Shown: positions 11,357-22,400 of the stretch, piece after piece
How positions within the stretch are numbered: position 1 is the stretch's first letter
Layout of the letters: each line of letters begins with the position of its first letter
Assembly (NCBI GenBank): GCA_027405735.1
Contig: JAPEHQ010000002.1
Coordinates: 3,236,501-3,300,500, forward strand
Direction: 5' to 3'
Length of the DNA: 64,000 bases
From: Mucor racemosus
Taxonomy: Eukaryota; Mucoromycota; Mucoromycetes; Mucorales; Mucoraceae
Translations under genes and position numbers: made by a program
Notes under the pieces: generated by a model
Seen by the model: the letters and a program-made list of their open reading frames with translations, nothing else
Told to the model about the DNA's origin: nothing
Databases searched by the model: none

Positions 11357-12793
11357 ATGTCAAACCTATCCACAGAAGTATTATACCGTATATTCAATGA
11401 ATTACCTCGATTTAGCCATAAGCAATGCTTGACAGTTTGCAAAAGTTGGCATCCAGTAGCTCAAGCATCCTTGAACAAACACCTAAAAATTGACAGCCTC
11501 GATGATCTGGAGCTACTCTACAAACTACTCTTTCAGGAGCCAGGCACACTCAAAAGTACTGATATCATCAGATTAACAATCAATGAAAGCACAACAGACG
11601 ATTATCTTAGTAGAAAACGTACCAAAGAAAACTTTACTCAAATTTTAAATCAATGTGTCAACTTGAAAGAACTAGAATTTATGGGTATGAATTTTACTAT
11701 CTACATTTCAAATATGTATGAATTCAAAGACACATTGCACTTAAACAATCTGGAAAGGATATACGTAAAAAAACGCGATCATCTAATTCTTGTAAACAAA
11801 AAATATCTTCAAATAATTCAGCACTGCTGCCCAAAAATGAAGCAAATGTTCCTTCTTTTCCCCAAACTAGCCGAAGAAAACATTGGAAATAATGATCAGG
11901 TGGAAAATAACCCTTCTACTTTTTTGAAAAGTTTTCCGGCCCTGCAACGTCTAGAAATATTTTCAGGGAACGCAATTTCCTTGAAGTCTATATTACGTGA
12001 TTGCCCCCAACTCAAGGCATTGATCGTACGTCAAAATGTTTGCTATGATTTGAAATTACAAGATACAATCGCTGAGGAACAAGATCTCATTGACTCTCGG
12101 CTTGAATCCTTTCAAATTGATTTAGAGAACGTTAATCAAGAATTATGCCAATGCTTGTTTAATAATTTAACTAAATTGCGTGAATTGACAATATTCGGAT
12201 TTCATGGTTTGACACACGACTATCATTATCTCCCCCCTGATGATCCAACGGTCAAATACAACATATTTAACAATCTCGAATATGCATATAAACAGAATAA
12301 TACGTCTCAGTCTATAAAGACAATTAGATTTGAACACTTCCAAGACTTTGCGCCTGAAACGACAACAATTCTAGGATCATGCTTCCCAGCTTTAAAAAAT
12401 GTAGAATTCATGGATTGCCGTTTCGATGTTTATTCGGATAACGGGAACAATTATACATTGGATTTCGGCGAGATGACCCTTGATTGTATTTTGCTAGATG
12501 TAGCCTTTCTCTTTACCGGTTACGATTATGAAGCAGATAAAGCTGTTCTAGAAATCGTTACACCTACTAATACCCTTTATTACCAAAGAGAAGGCAAATG
12601 GAAATCTGGAAGACCGTTTGATCTGAGGACGACAAAGAACTATTCAAGTGCATCAGCTATAAAGAAAAGAAGTCTAGATAACCGCACTGGCGTAGTTACT
12701 ATCAAGATTAATTCACTTGAAAAAATTCATATAGAATGCAGTATTAGAAAAGCAACGTTTGAACAAATTATCATTATTCCTCCAATGTTGTAA
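11357..12793 (+). CDS. F-box protein with leucine-rich-repeat-like body
   Basis: Single-exon, 478 aa from the ATG at 11357. An upstream in-frame ATG at 11288 exists, but MSNLSTEVLYRIFNELPRFS fits the canonical F-box start. F-box proteins are substrate adaptors of SCF ubiquitin ligases and bind Skp1 through this N-terminal helix bundle (family knowledge). Residues about 1-45 are the F-box. The remainder has spaced leucine-rich stretches (LKELEFMGMNF, LQRLEIFSGN, LKALIVRQN, LRELTIFGF), typical of an irregular LRR solenoid for substrate binding. A damaged paralogue lies 9 kb upstream on the same strand, consistent with a lineage-expanded family. The substrate cannot be predicted. Confidence 0.85.
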   Translation: MSNLSTEVLYRIFNELPRFSHKQCLTVCKSWHPVAQASLNKHLKIDSLDDLELLYKLLFQEPGTLKSTDIIRLTINESTTDDYLSRKRTKENFTQILNQCVNLKELEFMGMNFTIYISNMYEFKDTLHLNNLERIYVKKRDHLILVNKKYLQIIQHCCPKMKQMFLLFPKLAEENIGNNDQVENNPSTFLKSFPALQRLEIFSGNAISLKSILRDCPQLKALIVRQNVCYDLKLQDTIAEEQDLIDSRLESFQIDLENVNQELCQCLFNNLTKLRELTIFGFHGLTHDYHYLPPDDPTVKYNIFNNLEYAYKQNNTSQSIKTIRFEHFQDFAPETTTILGSCFPALKNVEFMDCRFDVYSDNGNNYTLDFGEMTLDCILLDVAFLFTGYDYEADKAVLEIVTPTNTLYYQREGKWKSGRPFDLRTTKNYSSASAIKKRSLDNRTGVVTIKINSLEKIHIECSIRKATFEQIIIIPPML

Positions 12794-12959
12794 ATGGTTT
12801 ACTAACAATTCCCAATCTCTTCCATAACCACAAAGTTAATAAACAAATCACACCAATTGCTTTTTTAAACAATGTTTTAATGCTGTAATTTTTTATATAA
12901 AAGAAAAACATAAAAAACAAAAAGATATCTCAAGTCTAAATTTTAAAATGAAATCAAAT

Positions 12960-13754
12960 TTAGGCCTTGACGGCGTACTTGCGAAGAGGGAAATGAGCCA
13001 ACTTCTTTTGCTCACGGACAGTCTTCTTGGACTTCTCGAAAGGAGTCAAAGCTCTACGCATGGCACGGGTCTTCTTGACACGGAGATCCAAAGGAGTGAA
13101 GCTCTTCTTTTGGTAGAAAAGACGAAGTTGTTCACGTTGGGTTTGGTTGATAACGGTCAAAACACGGGCAACGTTCTTACGGGCCTCACCACTATTATGT
13201 TAAAATTAATATCCTGTCTATTATGTAGGGATTGTCAAAACTTACACTTCTTGGGTCTTACCACCAGCAACCTTTTGGACACGGATGTTGGCAAGTTGTT
13301 GCTTTTGTTCGTCAAGGATCTTGACGAGCTCGGCCTTGTTCTTGTTACGGAGTTCGTGAGCTTTGACGGCAACCTAATGAATAGTAAATTGTTAGATATA
13401 CGATTTCATACGAAAATAATGTGCATCATTTCGTAATATATTTTAGAATAAGTCAGATTTTTCTAGGTGAATTTGTTGGCAATATACATGCTGATTTTGT
13501 AAGGAGATTTCATGTCAAGCTGCTTTTAACATTATGTATTCAATGAATATACCTCTTGACGAGATCATTTCATGTTTTCCACTCCTTCTTTCCAGTTCCA
13601 AATATGTATGATACTACAACATCCAAAATCTCTGGGGGGGTTTTTTTTTTCAATACATCGAATCCATCTTTATTGCAAACATCCATTTCAACTTGATTTG
13701 ATCTGATCTTATTCTGATATATCATGATAGCATATGTTTATTTCAACTAACCAT
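12960..13754 (-). CDS. RPL35: 60S ribosomal protein L35 (uL29)
   Basis: Component of the large ribosomal subunit near the peptide exit tunnel. Exon 3 (12960-13191) encodes the conserved core [18 protein letters not shown] and the C-terminus LRKYAVKA. Exon 2 (13246-13373) begins [18 protein letters not shown]. Exon 1 is proposed to be the ATG alone at 13752-13754, directly followed by GTTAGT. The three parts total 363 nt, or 120 aa, the same as the yeast protein, whose gene also has an intron right after the ATG (known). The first intron would be 378 bp, longer than most here, so exon 1 is the weak part of the model. That start lies about 180 bp from the 3' end of the kelch-BTB gene, leaving little room for a promoter. 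Confidence 0.88.
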
Positions 13755-13935
13755 TTGAATTTATGGATGATTATTAAGAGGGGGATCTTTATTATTACTC
13801 TTTTTCAATTCTATAGTCATTCATTTTTTTTTTCTGAATGGATTGGAACGCAATATTGCAAACAAAATTTGCGGCCCGGAAAATACATTTGCGAGTCGGA
13901 TTTCCCGGATTTTGTCCGCTCTCTTCAACTATACA

Positions 13936-15651
13936 TCATGCTTCCATTTCTTCATCTTCATCATGATTTGCAGCACCATTATTACCATTTTGTTGCTGTT
14001 GTTGTTGTTGTTGTATTATCTCTTGTTGATTTACAATAGCTGCGTTCGATGGCATATCATCCCATATTTGAAATAAAATGTTGCGTGGTAATTGGCGGAA
14101 TCCATCTGTATGAGAAATTGCACCGAAATGTTGAAATATATAATGCAAAGACGCTTGTTGAAGGCCTCTTTGCTCTGATAAGCTAGCAGTGTGATATATC
14201 TTACTAGCGCTTTCGATATCCATTTTACTGAATAAATGTCGCACACATAATGCTAATAACCGAGGCAATGAGTAAATATGTGCCATTACCATAAGATCGG
14301 CAATCAGTTCTGTTGTGAAATTAGGATCATCTAGTGTATCTGTATACAAATATCGAACGAAACTTTCCAATGTTGAAATTGGTTCTGACATTGTAAGTTT
14401 ATTTGAGATTGATTCTTGCATGCCAGAATCCATTAAATGAACAAAATGTGGCCATCTTGCTAGTAAAACAAGTCGATGGACATGAATTGGTGGTGCATCT
14501 GGCTCTGTTGAAGAGTATATAGTAAAGTCTGTCCTTTGCTTTTCTAATTGTTGCTGATTTAGTAATAATCCAATCAAATCTGTTCCTAACTGAGGTGGAG
14601 GGACAGGGACAATGCCTAATTCCTCCAATTCTACTTTTAACACCATCGAATAAAATTCATCTGGATCGTCTTCTGTTGTACCGAAAAGATAGAATGATTT
14701 ATCATGTTCTGTCATTGAGAAGCAATGCCAACTACATGCCTCATATCGAGTTCCCACTTCCCTGCATTGCCATTGCATTGAAGGTAAATCCAAAGACCAA
14801 AGACCAGTAACTGGGGCCTCGACCATAGCTTCTCTAAATGGCAATGTTACTAAAACAATCAATTGGTCACCGCATATTTGGGCAGATCGTTGTCCTGATA
14901 ATGAAGGTGCAGAAGGAGAACTTATATCTAATTGTGTTACATCCTCTGTTTTGTTTAAATCAATAAAAGCCAAGTGATTTGATCTACTCATATCTTCCCT
15001 TAATCCACCAAAAAGATATAATCTTGAATTATATACAAAGCTCATATGTTGAGATCTTTTTACAAATGGTATAGGTTGATCCCATTCCCATGTATTTAAA
15101 TCCAACGTTAATAGCGTATCTGCAAATGCTGCATTTGATTCAACTCGCATACCACCTGCAATATATAGTTTATCTTGATAAATTGTAGCTGAGTGTCGAA
15201 TTCTACCTTCAGGTATAAATCCATGTACTTCAGGATGCCACCAAGTCATAGTAGTAAGATCTAATACGGCTACATCATTAAAATAGTTGTCTTCCTCGGA
15301 ATTTCCACCAAAAATTATAAGTCTATCTCCATTCCACAATGTAGCAGAATGATCATTTCGCTTTGCAGGCGGTTCTCCTTTTGTGTAAATCACTTGTTTC
15401 CATTGACAAACGTCATCATAATCAAGTTTATATAATTTGTTGTAAATTTCATCACTATATTGATCGAAACCTCCAAAAATATAAATAGAATTATTAACCG
15501 TAGTCAAAGAAGCACCAACAAGTGAAGCAAGCCTTTCGCCTGTTGTTCGAACTGGTTGTGAATAATGTACTACTGGTACTCCATTTGATGATGGAGTTCT
15601 GTCTCTAGAAGGTGCTGCTGTTCGAGGTGAGTTTGGACGAGAGTTATTCAT
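13936..15651 (-). CDS. Kelch-repeat protein with C-terminal BTB domain
   Basis: Single uninterrupted frame, 571 aa. The N-terminal 35 residues are Ser/Pro-rich. Kelch blades are marked by IYIFGGF, LIIFGGN, LYIAGGM, LYLFGGL and FYLFGTT, making a likely six-bladed propeller over residues about 40-350. A BTB/POZ-like region follows (about 375-500; IHVHRLVLLARWPHFVHLM and SFVRYLYTDTL), then a BACK-like helical tail, an eight-Gln run and an acidic end. Kelch-BTB proteins commonly bridge substrates to Cullin-3 ligases, although the domain order here (kelch before BTB) is the one seen in fungal/LZTR1-like proteins. The specific partner is unknown. It is transcribed divergently from RPL43. Confidence 0.88.
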   Translation of the reverse strand: MNNSRPNSPRTAAPSRDRTPSSNGVPVVHYSQPVRTTGERLASLVGASLTTVNNSIYIFGGFDQYSDEIYNKLYKLDYDDVCQWKQVIYTKGEPPAKRNDHSATLWNGDRLIIFGGNSEEDNYFNDVAVLDLTTMTWWHPEVHGFIPEGRIRHSATIYQDKLYIAGGMRVESNAAFADTLLTLDLNTWEWDQPIPFVKRSQHMSFVYNSRLYLFGGLREDMSRSNHLAFIDLNKTEDVTQLDISSPSAPSLSGQRSAQICGDQLIVLVTLPFREAMVEAPVTGLWSLDLPSMQWQCREVGTRYEACSWHCFSMTEHDKSFYLFGTTEDDPDEFYSMVLKVELEELGIVPVPPPQLGTDLIGLLLNQQQLEKQRTDFTIYSSTEPDAPPIHVHRLVLLARWPHFVHLMDSGMQESISNKLTMSEPISTLESFVRYLYTDTLDDPNFTTELIADLMVMAHIYSLPRLLALCVRHLFSKMDIESASKIYHTASLSEQRGLQQASLHYIFQHFGAISHTDGFRQLPRNILFQIWDDMPSNAAIVNQQEIIQQQQQQQQNGNNGAANHDEDEEMEA

Positions 15652-15966
15652 ATGAAATCTCGGCTTTTTTTAAATAAAATAAAGAAAAACTCCCTTTATC
15701 TTTTGTATATCTATTTTGTCATTTATTTATGTGGGCTCCATATTTCATGCTCCCACCCATATTGAGGAATTGTAAACTCCTCACATATCTCAGTTCAAGT
15801 AGCTTTGCTTTTATTGTACTATAAACGCGCGTCACTGTTGTACTATTAAGATGGTCCGGATTGAATGCATTTGTCTGCGAAAGAAAAAAAAAATCCCGGT
15901 AAGCAAAAGAAAGAGCAAGCAGCTGTACACATCTAATACTTCCTCCTCTTTGGTATTTAATCTAAA
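15652..15966. promoter_or_regulatory. Divergent promoter between kelch-BTB gene and RPL43
   Basis: 315 bp separate the two start codons, so both promoters must lie here or overlap. The sequence includes a poly-A run near 15885, pyrimidine-rich patches (CTTCCTCCTCTTT) just upstream of RPL43, and CCCGGTAAG. No clear TATA box was recognised. Confidence 0.6.
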
Positions 15967-16385
15967 ATGGTACATAGCATAGCATAGACATATATACATC
16001 CATCCATCCATCTATCATCATGTATAACTTATATATCATATCATCAATTGTAGGCCAAGCGCACTAAGAAGGTCGGAATCACCGGTAAATACGGTACCCG
16101 TTATGGTGCCTCTCTCAGAAAGACTGTCAAGAAGATGGAAATCACTCAACATTCCACCTACACTTGTACCTTCTGTGGTAAGGATGCTGTCAAGCGTACC
16201 GCTGTTGGTATCTGGAAGTGTAAGGGTTGTAAGAAGACCATGGCTGGTGGTGCTTACACCGTCTCGTAAGTCGTTATAAATTGTGTTTATAGGATCAATG
16301 TATTAATATTTATTAATTTAGCACTACTGCTGCTGCCACTGTCCGTTCCACTGTTCGTCGTCTCCGTGAATTGGCCGAGATCTAA
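15967..16385 (+). CDS. RPL43: 60S ribosomal protein L43 (eL43, L37A family)
   Basis: Zinc-binding protein of the large subunit. Exon 1 is just the ATG (15967-15969) followed by GTACAT. Exon 2 (16054-16265) starts [20 protein letters not shown], and exon 3 (16322-16385) ends RRLRELAEI. The total is 279 nt, or 92 aa, the usual eL43 length. The zinc ribbon is visible as C-T-F-C and C-K-G-C. All splice sites are GT/AG, and codon use is C-ending-rich compared with neighbouring non-ribosomal genes, as expected of highly expressed genes. Confidence 0.96.
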
Positions 16386-17016
16386 GTAAAGATCAATTTC
16401 ATTTGTTTATTATTCTAAATAAATTTAATCATTCTTCTTTCTGGAGAAGTGGATAAAAATGTACAAATTTCTCAGACAAAATGTTGTTCAATAGTGTTTT
16501 AAATTAGAGCATGTAGTTACAAGAGAGTCATTGATGTGGTTGGGATGCATAATTTATACATTTACGAGAGATTTCTTTGTGATGGGGTTTATTTTTTGAC
16601 GGTTGACAAACTTTAAAGTATTTTTGCGCCAGCTTAAAGGGTTGCAATTTAATATTTCAGGTTGCCAAAGTATAGTTCAACATCTCGAGTTTAACGTGGT
16701 TTTTATTATTCTTTAATAAACGCATTATTCACAGAGTAACCTAGAAATGAAAAGGGTCTAAGCGTGTTTTGAAGACCAAAAAACAAAAGCCCTAGCGGGC
16801 ACAAAATTTTGTTGCTATGACATTAAATTTTGACAGGTGCATTTTGTATATTTCCATGGCAACGCCAATATTTGACAGATATACACAATATTCGGGAATT
16901 TTTTCTTTTTAATAAATTTTATTTAATCATAAAGAGTTACAAATGGCAAAAACTATTGTTATAATAATATACAACAAAGCATGCATATCTAATTCTGGGG
17001 TCCAGCCAATCTCAAG
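16386..17016. other. Convergent 3' flanks of RPL43 and tropomyosin
   Basis: Convergent intergenic region with AATAAA-like signals on both strands (for example near 16420 and 16910). No gene seen. Confidence 0.5.
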
Positions 17017-17661
17017 TTACATATCATCCAACTGCAAGTTGATCTCTTCCAATTGTTCACTCAATTCCTTGTTCTTTTGTTCAAGGTCTTCATTCTTCTT
17101 TTCCTCATCAGTGAGTTTAATTGTTAATTGCTCAACCTTCTTTTCAAGTTGTTCAGCCTTGACATCAGCTTCACGGAAACTATAAACATTTAAATTTAGT
17201 AACATTGCGTATATATCTTGATATCGACAATAAGATCTTACTTTGCAGTGTTTTCCTTGAGTGCCTTATCAGATTCCTCCAATTCCTCTTCAAGTAAAGC
17301 AATCTTACGCATAGAATTCTCATTTTCCTTTTTATAATCATTGTCTTCGGCTTCATTACCCTTCAAATCCTTGATGGTATCATAAGCAGTTTCTAAATCC
17401 TCTTCGAGTTGCTTGTTCTTATTGTTTAAAGAGACAATTTCACGCTCTTGTTGAGTGTGCTCTTGCTCAATTTCCTTGAGCTTAGCTTCCAACTCTTCAA
17501 CCTTGGCATTGGCAGCATCAGCTTCGGCACGAATAGTGGCAATTTTCTATAACATGGGTACACAAAATTTAGTCTCTGTATACAAATACCTTATATATCA
17601 CATATCAGTGTAACCCCCTCTTTTTATCCCTAATTAAAGTTACCTCACGAATCTTATCCAT
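17017..17661 (-). CDS. Tropomyosin (Cdc8/Tpm type)
   Basis: Actin-filament-binding coiled coil needed for actin cables and the contractile ring. Exons are 17644-17661 (MDKIRE), 17242-17546 and 17017-17179, giving 161 aa, the length of fission-yeast Cdc8. The whole protein is heptad-patterned with no prolines: KIATIRAEADAANAKVEELE, then LNNKNKQLEEDLETAYDTIK, and a FREADVKAEQLEKKVEQL segment matching the conserved region of fungal tropomyosins. It ends LQLDDM. Introns are GT/AG and the frame closes at 486 nt. Tropomyosin needs an accessible N-terminus for end-to-end overlap, and no signal or extension is present. Confidence 0.96.
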
Positions 17662-18501
17662 TGTAACTCTTTTTATATATATATTTGAAATTATATAAAA
17701 GAAAGGAAAAAATAGAAAGTTTGAGCTATTTATAAAATTCTATTCCTCTCCAGAAGAGCGAATAACCAACAGAATGAGGTGACGTGGTGGTGATCTTGGC
17801 CATTTTGACAACGCTATTAAACGCCGTAATCCAATGGAATGCGCCGATCATTATATGATTTGTGTATATGATGGACACAATTGAACGCTCAGATGCACAT
17901 TTTCATTATATAGGTGTCAAAATTAAAATATAATGCAATTTTTGTGAAATATATTTGAGAATTCGCAAGAAGAAAAATAGGATGAGCCTCTTTGGAAATC
18001 CTTGAAGCACTTGTTAACAATCAGAATATGTAGATTATCTTGTTTTAAATTTATGAATATTTGCTATACTTTGAGCTTGCTGAATTTCATTAAATTCAAG
18101 AATAAACTCACTTGAAATCATTTTAGTAATTATTTGCAAATATTGATCGTCAGGGCGGAGCGACCAAAATTTTCTCTAGAAAATTTCACATCGTATAAAC
18201 TCTTTCAAGAATTTTTATATTGTATTAAAACATTCTGGAGTTTGATAAAAGCAATGTGTTAAATTGAAAATGGCATTGAATTATATGTATTTTTTTTTTT
18301 TCCATTGTTAAAATGGAATTTTTCCACGATTTGGGATGAAGTTTCGTGTGAGATTAGAGGTTAAATGTTTATTTGCTAAATAAAATATGCAGTTTGTACA
18401 TCACATATTGTCTTGATAGGATATAAATATTACAAAACAGACTCTCATGAGATATACAACTCAATAAATTAAAAGAATTACATAATTTATACAGTAAATG
18501 C
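17662..18501. other. Tropomyosin promoter region and AT-rich spacer
   Basis: No gene seen. A TTTTTATATATATA stretch at about 17670-17685 lies just upstream of the tropomyosin start. The rest is spacer up to the end of the SRPBCC gene. Confidence 0.5.
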
Positions 18502-19443
18502 TTATACAAAAGGTGGGCCTATGACATGCGATGTTTTTGGAGGACGTTCGTATATTTCACTAACAAAATCCCATCCACTGACCAGCTTTGACTCGGTCAT
18601 TAATGAGTCATTTGCCTCTACCTGCTGATCAAATGAATTGTCTGCTGCTTCTTGCGTATTAGTGTTGTCTGATAATTCCTCCTCTGTTGGTATGAGATTA
18701 GTTTTTTCGACAATATCTTGGCCTTGTTCATTGATTGTATCTGGTAGCACTGTTGAATGATACGATTCTTGTTCTTCAATTAGCACTTTCTCATCTACTA
18801 ATGCATTATCTGATTCTTTTTCGTTGTGGCTGATGACTTCTAAAGCGTTAATTTCTTCCTCTTGCTTTGGTTGCTCTTTATCATGTTCGCCATCTTGCTT
18901 TGAAATCAATGTTTGTAAATCGTTAATAAATCTATCTATTCTACGATGAAAACCAAATAGCAGCATATGTGTAACACGAACAATTGGCTTCTTTATAACA
19001 CCTTGCTCAGTTATTTTTAATGTCACTTGATCCTCTGTTTCCTTATCTTCAATGATTTCAAATGTCCAAGAACCTGAGAATGTAGGTACCTTTTTTTGTC
19101 CATCAATGCTAGGTCTTTCCTCCAAAATCCTCAATAAGCATTTGTAAGGAGTTCTTTCATGATGAATAATGACTGTATGTCGTTTACGAGTTGAATGTTC
19201 AACAAAGACTGTTTTATTATCTTGCTCTTCTTGAATTGTAACTTTCTCGACCTTGGGTTGCCACTCAGAATAGTTGGATACATTAATTAATATATTCCAT
19301 AACCTTTTGGATGATAGCTTGAGATTTACAGATCGAGAAACAATATGGCTTGCTGGGATTAATATTCCAATTACATAGGCAAAAAGGGGTAAAACTATAG
19401 AGACTACTACTAGAAATGATAAACTTGTTGATATTAATGCCAT
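18502..19443 (-). CDS. Membrane-anchored SRPBCC (START/Bet v1-like) domain protein
   Basis: Single exon, 313 aa. Residues about 5-33 form one hydrophobic segment (LSFLVVVSIVLPLFAYVIGI), either a signal anchor or an N-terminal membrane anchor. A domain with SRPBCC features follows (about 35-175): RSVNLKLSSKRLWNILINVS, NYSEWQPKVEKV, FSGSWTFEIIED and a closing helix HRRIDRFINDLQTLI. SRPBCC folds bind lipids or other hydrophobic ligands in a deep pocket (family knowledge). The last 110 residues are acidic, Glu/Asp/Gln-rich and probably disordered, ending in a short hydrophobic GPPFV. The ligand and organelle are not predictable. Assignment rests on pattern, so moderate. Confidence 0.7.
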   Translation of the reverse strand: MALISTSLSFLVVVSIVLPLFAYVIGILIPASHIVSRSVNLKLSSKRLWNILINVSNYSEWQPKVEKVTIQEEQDNKTVFVEHSTRKRHTVIIHHERTPYKCLLRILEERPSIDGQKKVPTFSGSWTFEIIEDKETEDQVTLKITEQGVIKKPIVRVTHMLLFGFHRRIDRFINDLQTLISKQDGEHDKEQPKQEEEINALEVISHNEKESDNALVDEKVLIEEQESYHSTVLPDTINEQGQDIVEKTNLIPTEEELSDNTNTQEAADNSFDQQVEANDSLMTESKLVSGWDFVSEIYERPPKTSHVIGPPFV

Positions 19444-19820
19444 AATTTTTGGTATAATGTATAATATTTGTATTAAAAGCTAAAGAAAAGGTAGTTTTTG
19501 TCTTGTTTGATTACTGGAAAGTATATATAGCTTCATTTCGACCCCATAAATTTATCGAAAATGTCACATTATGTACCTTACAAAAGAACAGGTTTGACCA
19601 ACACTGGAGCCAATAAAATTGGGCCAAATTTTGCCATGTTAGTTTGTGCGATACACAAAACGTGTTAAAATTATGCATGAACAAAGAGAGACAGCTACGC
19701 TTTTATCTTTATTGTATTATTTTTGATAAGCAGCAAAACAATAATGTTTATTTGAACAGAATAATAAAACATCTTATGATATGGTATGTATAAAGGGTAC
19801 TGTACTTGTTTTCTGCATGA

Positions 19821-20063
19821 ATGTTTGTACATGACAGAAATAGGCTCTTCATGACAATTAATGACCAATTAATTGATCGAAATGCATCAACTAATGTATA
19901 TTACAAAAGAGCAGTTCAAAGCCCAACTGAAGTATTTTTAAAAAGAAGAGATGCTTGTATGTGCAAAATATTGTCAATGCTTACTAATTTGGTCAATGCG
20001 AACTGGATATATCTTTTGATGGTGCTCAATTTATTACTAATTACCGTTGTTTGTAATGTTTAA
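19821..20063 (+). CDS. Possible small membrane protein (80 aa), doubtful
   Basis: An open frame with a moderately protein-like composition: a polar N-terminal half, a Cys-containing RRDACMCKIL, then a hydrophobic C-terminal segment (NWIYLLMVLNLLLITVVCNV). It stands alone in a gene-poor stretch, and no homologue is recognised. It could be a real small tail-anchored protein, a remnant, or chance. Confidence 0.25.
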   Translation: MFVHDRNRLFMTINDQLIDRNASTNVYYKRAVQSPTEVFLKRRDACMCKILSMLTNLVNANWIYLLMVLNLLLITVVCNV

Positions 20064-21060
20064 AATTCTTCAAAAAGACTAACTGGAATCAAATTTTAAA
20101 AAGGTATCAAAGTACCATTCATCATTTGTAGAATGTGTGTGCAGAAAGATAATCTATTTTAAAAATGTCTTAATAATTGAGTAAGTTCTTTTAGTGCTAA
20201 AAATCTGATAAATTGATAAATAGAAGTAATATATTGATGATTGTAACAAATTCCAACACCTTTTTGATAAATAACTTCCAATGAAGAAATAAAGTTATAC
20301 CTGATATACTATAGAACAACATTACAATATATATTTTTAATTATCATATTCCATCAGTTATAATAAATCTCTTAAAAATGTTAAAACGAAAAGATTGATA
20401 ATGCATTATCATCTCCAAACGTAAAGCTATCACAACTTTACAATAAAGATATATTACTCCTAGTAGCTTAATATTCTGGATTTTATTGAGCAGAAATTAA
20501 CAACGCTGTGTTAAATGTAATGACACTCAAAATCGAAGCTTTTGTTGTTTATTCTCTACCTATCTGAAGAAAGCAGATATCGTTACAACAAATATAGAAT
20601 GCGCCTCAAACACTGCGCATATACAAATAGAGTAAATTGTTGATCAATATTAATATCAGAAAATTCCTACTAATTCTTATGTTAATATTAGCTTCTTGGC
20701 GCAAGCGTATACAAGGCTTCTTACAGCACTAAATGTTCTTGGATTGCTTGACGAAATTACAATAAAGATACCGATTAAACAAATTTGCTGTAAAGATAGA
20801 TTCCTTTTCATTGTCGGTAATAAATATATCGCAGAAAACACCAATGATTTTATCGGTAATGATTAAATCATCTGGTATAATAAAAACCCAAAGAGTAAAT
20901 ATAGCAAATTTAAAGTATTCAATTATTATTTGGCAAATATAAAACGAATTTTGATATATAGAAGAGCTAAACAAAATAAGGCAAAAAATACATGGTCAAT
21001 TTTAAACAAATTTGTTGGGTGACCAAAATAATATTGAGAAAACATGAATTTCACAAAAGT
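20064..21060. other. Gene-poor AT-rich DNA
   Basis: No gene supported. The stretch 20740-20960 has a fairly long interrupted plus-strand reading (NKFAVKIDSFSLSVINIS...) bounded by stops. It may be a remnant of unrecognised coding sequence belonging to the repeat cluster that follows. Confidence 0.4.
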
Positions 21061-22400
21061 TAATTTGAGGAATTACAGGACCAAGATGTTGTATTTGCCT
21101 CAGGATTTTTAAAAGGGTTTAAAAGTATACTTTATCAAATTTACTTAGATATTAAATACTCACAATATGCTATTGGTATCATCTTGCTTTTTATTTAATT
21201 GCTGTATTATTAAAGATCAAGCTTTTCATAATAGCTTATACCAACGACAATGGGATGATTCTGATTCTAGATTGACATTTATCATAAGGCGGGCTGATGA
21301 TACGTTTGATACTACTGTAGATGGAACCAGTCAATTTAATTTATGAAATTTGAATCCAAATATCGAGGAGCCATTTGTAAGTACTTAAGTTGGTTCTGGT
21401 AAAGTATTAAATCATTGAATACTATATGGGCTTGGGACAAAGAGGATGATAAAAAGGAGGCAATAGGTTCCGGTGATGGCCATGTTTATGTTTATGATAT
21501 TGGGGAGATAAGACTAAAACTAAATGTACAATAAATCACCTCCAACGCAATAATTATAAAGACTATATTTATCATCAAATAAGCTACCACACAATATTAA
21601 CGTGTATAAATATTTACAGTAATAACCCTGAATCAAGTGGGCACAGCATCGTAAATTTTTGAAAAAGTTCTCAAGTATTATAAAATCTCTTATTTTTAAG
21701 ACTTACAAAGCTTATAAGCGAAATATTAATTTTAAAAATTATTCTTGTCCAGATCATCAATTATGACATTTTTTAATTTTTTTTTTCTGATTTTGCAAAT
21801 CTAGAGTTAATTGTACTACCAATTATAAAAACAAAAAATATACACATATACAACATTTAGCGCTCTATTTGCTCAATAAAAAATAAAAAATAGTTCTATT
21901 ACAAGATATTACATGAAAATCCTTTAACCAAAAACCCGTTTTTGGGCCAAAAGTACAAATTTTCATTAATTAACATTTAATATTAGGCTTTTATAGAATG
22001 TGTATTAGCTATGGCTACAATTTTTTCTTACATTGTAGTATATTTAAACGTTGATTTTGGCATCAAAATTTGATTTTTCTGTTTTTTGACCCAAATCATG
22101 AGTGTTGGTAAGGATAAAATGAGCCTCGAAAATGTCCGCTACAAAGTCTGAGTTTTCATACCATGCATGGTTAAATATAAGAAAAGTTAAAAAAACGCAT
22201 TTTTATTTAAAAATTAGATACTGTATATACCATAGTATAAGTGACTTAACCATTCAATCTTGCTATGCTCAATTACGGCGCCGCTCTGGGAGCTCGCTTT
22301 TGCAATTTTTTAACGAATCTATGATATGACAGACGCTTTTTCTGGTAGAAAAATGTATGTTTTTATGATAGCATATATTGCCTATTTTATTTAATTTATG
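21061..22400 (+). repeat. Repeat family R, copy A
   Basis: By eye, 21061-21340 matches the reverse complement of 49440-49740, 21385-21540 that of 48880-49030, and 21600-22170 that of 47540-48830 without the insert in that copy. The part 22130-22400 also matches the reverse complement of 51690-51960. The plus strand carries decayed peptides shared with the other copies: ASGFLKGFKSILYQIYLDIKY, RLTFIIRRADDTFDTTVDGT, a WD40-like WAWDKEDDKKEAIG...DGHVYVYDI, and HRKFLKKFSSIIKSLIFKTY followed by CPDHQL and stop. Multiple stops and frame changes mean the copy is dead. Confidence 0.8.

Noticed and set aside
13734..14076. Plus-strand frames over the kelch-BTB 3' end
   Set aside because: Antisense to the Gln run and acidic tail; the leucine/valine runs come from CAA/GAA repeats read backwards.
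22132..22329. Matching short frames MSATK(S/T)EFS... at 22132 and 51776
   Set aside because: They are similar only because repeat copies A and C are similar. They lie opposite the better preserved KIGNICYH/VCHII peptide, and the poly-A region gives the Lys-rich part.
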